Shown one piece after another: positions 58,590-64,000 of a DNA stretch of 64,000 bases (position 1 is its first letter; each line of letters opens with the position of its first letter). Origin of the DNA: Ephydatia muelleri (taxonomy: Eukaryota > Porifera > Demospongiae > Spongillida > Spongillidae); NCBI GenBank assembly GCA_013339895.1, contig JABACO010000011.1, positions 2,309,746 to 2,373,745 of the forward strand, in the 5' to 3' direction. Below the pieces are notes generated by a model. It was not told the DNA's origin. It worked only from the letters and a program-made list of their open reading frames with translations, and ran no database searches. Both the position numbers and the translations under genes were made by a program.

Positions 58590-59067
58590 TCACCCCTCAA
58601 AAACTTGATACAGTTCTTCCTAAGGCCCCACCCATCATGGGGGTGATTGCAAATGACAAATGGTTTTTGCTGCCTCTATCTTTTGTTTTCTGTATCAGTC
58701 CCTGCACCATCATCTTTTATTAAAATGCTTGACCCTTGCACCCACAACGTACATGTATTACATGTATGTGCTTGTTTACTCATTGTTACATATATGTGAT
58801 TCAATGGCTGGGCACTGGACAACATCACCGCCCTGTTTACAGGTAGTAGCGCCAGGGCACAAAGAACATGAGGAGCCTCTAGCCATGTCCATCCCTAACC
58901 ATTGGATGGAGAATTACAGTTCATTGGGTTCAAAGTTCAGGTCAAGACTAGGAGGGATGCAGCATGAGGTGCTGACACAGAGAGCAGCCAAGCCTTGTCA
59001 GCAGGTGATGATGCTTTCAACAACAATGAGAACTGGGTCCTCTAGTTTTTTTGACAGTACCCTTTAG
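58590..59067 (+). CDS. Possible transmembrane and cytoplasmic tail exons (3' end of FN3/LamG gene)
   Basis: One frame near 58625-58700 encodes APPIMGVIANDKWFLLPL followed by a hydrophobic FVFCISV stretch, a plausible membrane segment placed as in usherin-type receptors. 58851-59067 encodes a polar tail containing SIPNHWMENYSSLGSKFRSR. One frame ends DDAFNNNENWVL-stop, which could be a C-terminal PDZ ligand; a second overlapping frame ends at 59067. The assignment rests on position and composition, not on clear similarity. Confidence 0.25.
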
Positions 59068-59536
59068 TGGACAGGTGAGGCTGTGGTAGCATCCACAGAT
59101 ATTACTTCAGACAGGGAGATTATGCCTTATATTTGTGTCCCATAAAACAAATATCAGTCCTAACTCTCACCTTCGGAAGCAATTCTTTCCTTAAAACAAA
59201 AGCTTACATATAATTAAGTGGCCAGACAAGAAATAGGCCTGTGTGAAGTACTGAAATGACTACAATTAAGCACACACTAATGTATCATTAGCTCCAATAG
59301 TCCTAAATCAAAGTTCAACTTGACTGTGACCTATTTTACATCTTGCAGCACTCTTTCAGGCAGGAGCATGCCGAATAGTTCAAGAGAGCTGACACTGAAT
59401 CACCAACATGGTTCTTCCATCAGTGAGTCTCTACAAGGCTGAGAAGACATGAAGATCAAGAACATAACATATATACATGTACATAAAACACATACATACA
59501 TGTACATACACATACATGTATGCACACATATTTATA
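59068..59536. other. No recognisable gene
   Basis: AT-rich sequence ending in alternating CATACA/ATGTAC tracts just before the foldback element. Nothing supported. Confidence 0.4.
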
Positions 59537-60086
59537 TATATGGGATGTGGAAACTGCCCCTCAAAATTCCCTTGCGTTTGAATCGCTATAACTTCCAAAC
59601 GGTTAAGGCTATTGACTTCTTATTCTCAACACTTCATACTACACCATTTCTGTATGGTGAAATACGTTTTGGGGTATTGCAATGTATGATACCCCACTAG
59701 GTTCAAACCCGCCAAATACCTTTCGGTTCTCCTGTAATCATATCGCTTTTAAAATTCGGTTTGTGGGTACATACCTATCGCGGCAAATTGTGTCCTGCCA
59801 TATCAAGCGGGAAAATGTGCATGTAGGGACCTCTCTATTTACAAACCAAAATTGAAGCGATTTGATTACTCCTACCGAAAGTTATGGTAGGTTTGAACCC
59901 GGTGGAGTATTGGACATTGCGATACTTGCACAGTCAAGTGCAAGGCCCCCAAAATGTATGAAGTGTTGAAAATAGGAAGTCGATAGCGTTAATAATTCGG
60001 AAGTTATAATGATTCAAACACAAAGACATTTTATACAGTCATGTATTATATGCGATGGGCTGTTTTCGTGGAAACTGTCCCATATA
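59537..60086. mobile_element. Foldback element, third hairpin copy
   Basis: Starts TATATGGGATGTGGAAACTG and ends as the inverse of TATATGGGACAGTTTCCACG. Arms carry the same internal blocks as the 47272-48926 element (GCGTTTGAATCGCTATAACTT, CATTTCTGTATGGTG). Some internal segments are deleted. Confidence 0.75.
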
Positions 60087-60679
60087 CATGTACATGCATG
60101 TACATACACATATGGGGCAGAGAAAACATGGTAGTTTTCAAATGTTATAGTTGACACAAATCTTATGCACCTCAACTTAAAGTCAGACTAACTGCTGCAA
60201 AGTTAAAAGTGTGGAATCTTTAATAAGGGATTACTTTTCAATGGGAAAGGTCAATAAAGTGCGTACCGCCAGTGTATGACTGCTATTGTACATTTGATGC
60301 TTCCACTGTTTGTACCAGACGTTACCATACATGTAGATAGTTTAGAGATCTATATGTGTAAGCTCTTATCAGGCCCATAGCCAGGGGGAGATTCCCCCCT
60401 CCCTCCCCCCCGTTCGATGCTTGAAACTTCCGCCTCTTCTAGATATGGTACATGTACTTATAAAAATGCATCAGGCCCGAAGGTGTCTCGCTTTTCGTAT
60501 TTGGCCCCCCCCCCCCCCCCCCCCCCTCGTGTTTATGGTGTATACATAGGGGAGGGGCTAGACGTGTGATCACGTGCAGAGTAGAGATTGGTATTTTTGG
60601 TGTTGTGGACACGCGGACATGAATATCTGAGTTCATCCAAACACTGGCCAACTGTACAGCGCAGGGCTAACTAGAAACA

Positions 60680-60699
60680 TGGTGTCAGAAGTGGGATTC
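60680..60699 (+). other. Primer-binding site of Gypsy element (tRNA-Leu-like)
   Basis: TGGTGTCAGAAGTGGGATTC immediately after a CA dinucleotide (likely LTR end at 60679). It is complementary to a 3' tRNA end of the form ...CTTCTGACACCA, which to my knowledge fits tRNA-Leu. It places the 5' LTR upstream, somewhere in 60087-60679; its start cannot be fixed because the 3' LTR is outside the window. A TATAAAAA motif occurs near 60458. Confidence 0.65.
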
Positions 60700-60737
60700 T
60701 ACTGACAAGAAAGTGATAACGTGAAACCCAAGTGCGA

Positions 60738-61859
60738 ATGGAAAAGTACCTGGCACCGGAGCCTATAGGGGAAGGCGACCTCCACGACCAATGGCGGCGC
60801 TTTAAACGAGAATTTACCCAGTTCCTGACAGCCGTCGGGAAAGGGTCAGCAGATGAAAAGGTAAAACTAGCCATGTTCCTCCGAACGGTGGGTCCACGTG
60901 TTAACGATATGTACGAGACGATGCGGTTCGAGGAGGGTGAGGATTCCAACAGTTTCAAGGTGGTAGTGGGCAAGCTCGACAACGCTTGTGCTAGACGGAC
61001 CAGCAAACACATCATTAGAGACAAGTTTTTTCAGTTGAAACAAGAAGGCAAGAGTATCGACCATTTCGTAATGGAAATGAGAAAGCAGGTAAACGACTGC
61101 CAGTTTGGCGAATTGAAAGATGATCTGATGCTGCATGTGCTCATACGGGGAGTGGACAGTGATAGGATGCGACGGCGATTGTTCGAGACCGAAAGGCTAG
61201 ATTTGACCAGCGCAATCCGAATGTGCCAAACTATGGAGTCCACTGCCAACGACTTGCAACTATTAACAGCGACCAAACCTACAGAAAGCGAGGAAAGCGT
61301 GGCAGCCCTTGGAGTGAAAGATGGTGAAGAGCGGTTGCGACCAGAAGAGTCTAACAGAGAGAACACATCCAAACGGGGTTTTAGTCAGGGTGCCAGGCGG
61401 GGGCCGGGAGACCGGGTATGCTCTAGATGTGGACTATCGCATCGACCGCGCCAGTGTCCAGCCTACGGAAGGAAGTGTGCCAAATGTAATGGTCCTAACC
61501 ATTTTGCAAGAATGTGCTCGTTGGGCCGCCCTACACATTTAGTACAAGAGGACAGGACTCGGTCTGCGTCTGGCTCTGATGATGACTATGTGTGTTTGAT
61601 TTCGGTGGAGAAAGTGGGTAAAAAGCTTCTTGCGAAAGTGCCCTTTATGGTCAAGGGTAGAAACCGGACTATTGTATGTCAGCTGGACACCGCGGCCTCG
61701 TGCAATGTGTTGGCAGCATCTGACTACCGCAGACTCGGCAGCCCAGGACTGGGGAAGAGCCAGACAACCCTTACAATGTATGATGGCACTGTGAGGAGGT
61801 CCATGGGGAGATGGCGGACACAGGTGTACAACAGGCAACAGGTATACGTCTCTATGTAA
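60738..61859 (+). CDS. Gypsy gag and start of protease
   Basis: Open frame of 373 residues from ATG 60738. The N-terminal two thirds is a capsid-like region (FKREFTQFLTAVG, AMFLRTVGPRVND, MEMRKQVNDCQFG). Two zinc knuckles follow (CSRCGLSHRPRQC and CAKCNGPNHFARMC). The C-terminus starts a retropepsin with LDTAASCNVL; the usual DTGAS or DSGA motif has Ala instead of Gly, which is odd for an active protease. The frame ends TAA soon after the flap region, without joining to reverse transcriptase. Confidence 0.85.
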   Translation: MEKYLAPEPIGEGDLHDQWRRFKREFTQFLTAVGKGSADEKVKLAMFLRTVGPRVNDMYETMRFEEGEDSNSFKVVVGKLDNACARRTSKHIIRDKFFQLKQEGKSIDHFVMEMRKQVNDCQFGELKDDLMLHVLIRGVDSDRMRRRLFETERLDLTSAIRMCQTMESTANDLQLLTATKPTESEESVAALGVKDGEERLRPEESNRENTSKRGFSQGARRGPGDRVCSRCGLSHRPRQCPAYGRKCAKCNGPNHFARMCSLGRPTHLVQEDRTRSASGSDDDYVCLISVEKVGKKLLAKVPFMVKGRNRTIVCQLDTAASCNVLAASDYRRLGSPGLGKSQTTLTMYDGTVRRSMGRWRTQVYNRQQVYVSM

Positions 61860-62379
61860 CGGGTGCGTTATTAGTGGAGCATTATGGCTGTCTATCGTGA
61901 CGACAATGCCCAACTACCGGTTCTTCGTGTTGGCGCCTTTTATAGCAGCATCGCACGCTACAAACACATATCGGTGCACCGCTTGGGTTCGTTCTTCATC
62001 GATTCGCCGGTGCATCGAATTAACGGAGTTATTGCTAAATTTATTAAGTACTAAATACATAAAGTTCTTAATGAACGCCGAACTCACGTGACCTAAGATG
62101 TTAATGCGCATGCAGAACAGGAAGGACGCAAGTTTCCGACACTAAAGGACAGTCGAGGATAGGACGGATGTATGGGACAGTACATTCCTTTCTTACGTGT
62201 CTAACCTTTGCTACCACACACGTACGCAAACAGGTGAGTACCTAGTATCCGAATTGGAGCGCACCTTACTGATTTGAATACGCATTTTACTTTGCAAGTA
62301 AAACACATACTAAGCTTAGTCCTCACCAGTGTGACTGTTACAAGAGGAAGAGCTTTGGACCTAACGCACTGCACTGCTT
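61860..62379. other. Non-homologous block replacing Gypsy reverse transcriptase palm
   Basis: Between the protease start and the reverse-transcriptase thumb about 520 bp show no retroelement coding similarity. The fingers and palm with the YxDD motif would need more space than this, so they are deleted and replaced by unrelated sequence. No inner element with terminal repeats could be delimited. Confidence 0.6.
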
Positions 62380-64000
62380 ATCTGCGGAGTAGAGCGTGCG
62401 TGCAATATCAAGTTCAACAAGCAAAAGCTGCGTCTACACATGTCAGAGCTACTGTATATTGGCCATCAGATCTCCAAAGAGGGTGTGAGGCCTGACCCAG
62501 CCAAAGTTAGAGCTATAAAGGGAATGGCTGCCCCGGAATCAGCGTCCGACGTACGGCGTTTCTTAGGTATGTGTAACTACCTGTCCAGGTTCATTCACAA
62601 CCTCTCACAAGCAAGTGAGCCACTTCGACGGCTTACGGAAGGGGAGGCTGAGTTTCATTGGGGACCCACTGAGCGGGCAGCGTTTGAAGAAGTGAAGAGT
62701 CTCATCAGTACCGATCAAACCTTGACCTTCTATGATGTGGCAAAACCAGTGGTCATCCAGTGTGACGCAAGCACCAAGGGGCTAGGGGCAACCCTGCTCC
62801 AAGAGGGACGACCCATTGCCTCAGCATCGAGATCCCTGTCCAAAAGTGAAAAGAATTACGTGGCCATTGAGTTGGAGTGTTTGGCCATTGTGTTTGCGTG
62901 TCGGAAGTTCGACCAATACATTTATGGAAAGAAGACGCGGGTCGAAACAGATCATAAACCACTGGAGGTTATAACAAAAAAATCTATCCTGGTAGCACCT
63001 AGACGACTGCAACGTATGTTGCTGTCCCTGCAGCGGTATGACCTGGACATAAAGTACTGTCCAGGAGAACAACAGGTGATTGCTGACACCCTGTCCCGGC
63101 TGCCAGCAGAGGTCCCAAAGACTGAGGAGCTGACCAGACAGGAAGTATTTCAACTGACAATGGCAGAACAGGAAGCACGGGAGTTGGAGGTAATTGATGA
63201 GCGTGAATTTCTGCAGGTACGAGATCAAAGGCTGGTGGAGATCCAGAAAGCAGCAATGATGGATCTAGAACCGAAAACCTTAATGCAGGTTATTACTCAA
63301 GGATGGCCCACCACTATTCAAGAGGCGCCCATCTTGGCCAGGAAGTACTGGAACTTTCGTGAGACCCTAACAGTGCAGGACGGCCTTATCTATAAAGGTG
63401 GTCAGGTAGTTGTACCTGAATCGAGGAGGGCTGACTGTTTAACCCGACTGCACGCTAGCCACATGGGCTCAGAGTCAACCCTACGGCGGGCACGAGATGC
63501 TTTGTACTGGCCAAACATGGCCAAAGACATCATTTCCATGACCGCACAGTGTCGAGCTTGTGAGGAGGATGGCATCGCGCAACCTACAGAGGAATATCGA
63601 GCACATGCAATACCCAAACTGCCCTGGGGAAAAGTTGGGATGGACTTGTTCCAATGTAAAGGAAGAGACTACCTGATAATAGTTGATTATTTGACAGACT
63701 TCTTTGAAGTCTCTAACCTGTCGAACACCCTAGCGGTCACTGTAGTCCAAGCCGCGAAACGGCAGTTCTCAAGGCATGGCATTCCCTTAGTTGTTCAGAC
63801 GGATGGAGGACCACAGTTCATGTCGTCAGAGTTTCAGGCCTTCGCAAAGTCATGGGACTTCCAGCACACTGTCTCGTCACCTTACCACAGCCAGTCAAAT
63901 GGCAAGGCAGAAGCAGCTGTCAAAATTGCCAAGAGGATCTTCAAGAGGAGTTCTGATCCGTACTTAGCCCTGCTTGAATGGCGCAATACCCCAACCGTTG
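62380..64000 (+). CDS. Gypsy pol: RT thumb, RNase H and integrase (open to window end)
   Basis: Uninterrupted frame running off the window. It has the RT connection/thumb (LYIGHQISKEGVRPDPAK, RRFLGMCNYLSRFI) and RNase H with the acidic residues in IQCDASTKGLGA, AIELECLAIVF and the TDHKPLE motif. The protease/RT palm is absent. Integrase follows: zinc-binding HASHMG..CRACEE, first Asp in GMDLF, second Asp in VVQTDGGPQF and Glu in SNGKAEAAVK. These features match Ty3/Gypsy order (RNase H before integrase). The element as a whole is defective because gag-protease and RNase H-integrase are no longer joined through a complete RT. Confidence 0.9.
   Translation, partial: MCGVERACNIKFNKQKLRLHMSELLYIGHQISKEGVRPDPAKVRAIKGMAAPESASDVRRFLGMCNYLSRFIHNLSQASEPLRRLTEGEAEFHWGPTERAAFEEVKSLISTDQTLTFYDVAKPVVIQCDASTKGLGATLLQEGRPIASASRSLSKSEKNYVAIELECLAIVFACRKFDQYIYGKKTRVETDHKPLEVITKKSILVAPRRLQRMLLSLQRYDLDIKYCPGEQQVIADTLSRLPAEVPKTEELTRQEVFQLTMAEQEARELEVIDEREFLQVRDQRLVEIQKAAMMDLEPKTLMQVITQGWPTTIQEAPILARKYWNFRETLTVQDGLIYKGGQVVVPESRRADCLTRLHASHMGSESTLRRARDALYWPNMAKDIISMTAQCRACEEDGIAQPTEEYRAHAIPKLPWGKVGMDLFQCKGRDYLIIVDYLTDFFEVSNLSNTLAVTVVQAAKRQFSRHGIPLVVQTDGGPQFMSSEFQAFAKSWDFQHTVSSPYHSQSNGKAEAAVKIAKRIFKRSSDPYLALLEWRNTPTV

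Noticed and set aside
1..64000. tRNA or rRNA genes
   Set aside because: I looked for the B-box GGTTCGANTCC-type motif and rRNA-like conserved blocks and saw no convincing cloverleaf; a tRNAscan run would be decisive.

Overview
The window is nuclear DNA from a siliceous demosponge. The evidence is two silicatein genes (cathepsin L-like proteins with Ser in place of the catalytic Cys, the enzyme/scaffold of sponge spicules). Genes have short introns (about 60-95 nt) with GT/AG borders, the base composition is AT-rich, and there is a dense load of eukaryotic DNA transposons, MITEs and one Gypsy retrotransposon. There is no prokaryotic operon structure. Most short open frames in the window carry no recognisable protein; coordinates given below are for those that can be supported.

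Layout. 0-3.3 kb: two degenerate copies of a Ulp1-protease/PHD-finger repeat family. 3.3-11.7 kb: a long inverted repeat whose 6.4 kb spacer holds a complete-looking Ginger1-type DNA transposon (7174-9738, CCGG target duplication, TGTCA termini, intron-containing Gypsy-integrase-like transposase). 12.0-14.1 kb: two unrecognised gene remnants. 14.7-28.5 kb: a large decayed palindrome (nested inverted repeats centred near 20.5-21.5 kb) whose arms carry Ulp1/PHD copies, with a SAP/SWIM gene remnant and, at its core, a divergent pair of genes for a small secreted cysteine-rich peptide (one intact, one frameshifted). 28.5-43.9 kb: a second giant palindrome with arms of about 5.6 kb, each carrying a near-identical 7-exon silicatein gene. 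The 4.1 kb spacer between the arms holds a PIF/Harbinger-like MITE and a multi-exon gene that appears to fuse a 2-oxoglutarate/Fe(II) oxygenase, an F-box and an actin-related domain. 44-50 kb: a decayed transposase-like multi-exon gene with a broken RecQ-like helicase antisense in its first intron and a long foldback element in a later intron. 50.8-53.7 kb: a hAT transposon with TIRs and a damaged transposase. 54.5-59.1 kb: a minisatellite and remnants of a large FN3/LamG (usherin-like) receptor gene. 59.5-64 kb: another foldback element and a defective Gypsy element (tRNA-Leu-like primer site, gag, RNase H, integrase) that runs off the window.

Functional picture. The likely host-gene content is small: the silicatein pair, the oxygenase/F-box/actin-like gene, the peptide pair and possibly the usherin-like gene. 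Everything else is mobile DNA or its debris. The repeated large inverted duplications are the dominant architectural feature. They may be real palindromic amplifications or haplotype/assembly joins; the sequence alone cannot decide.
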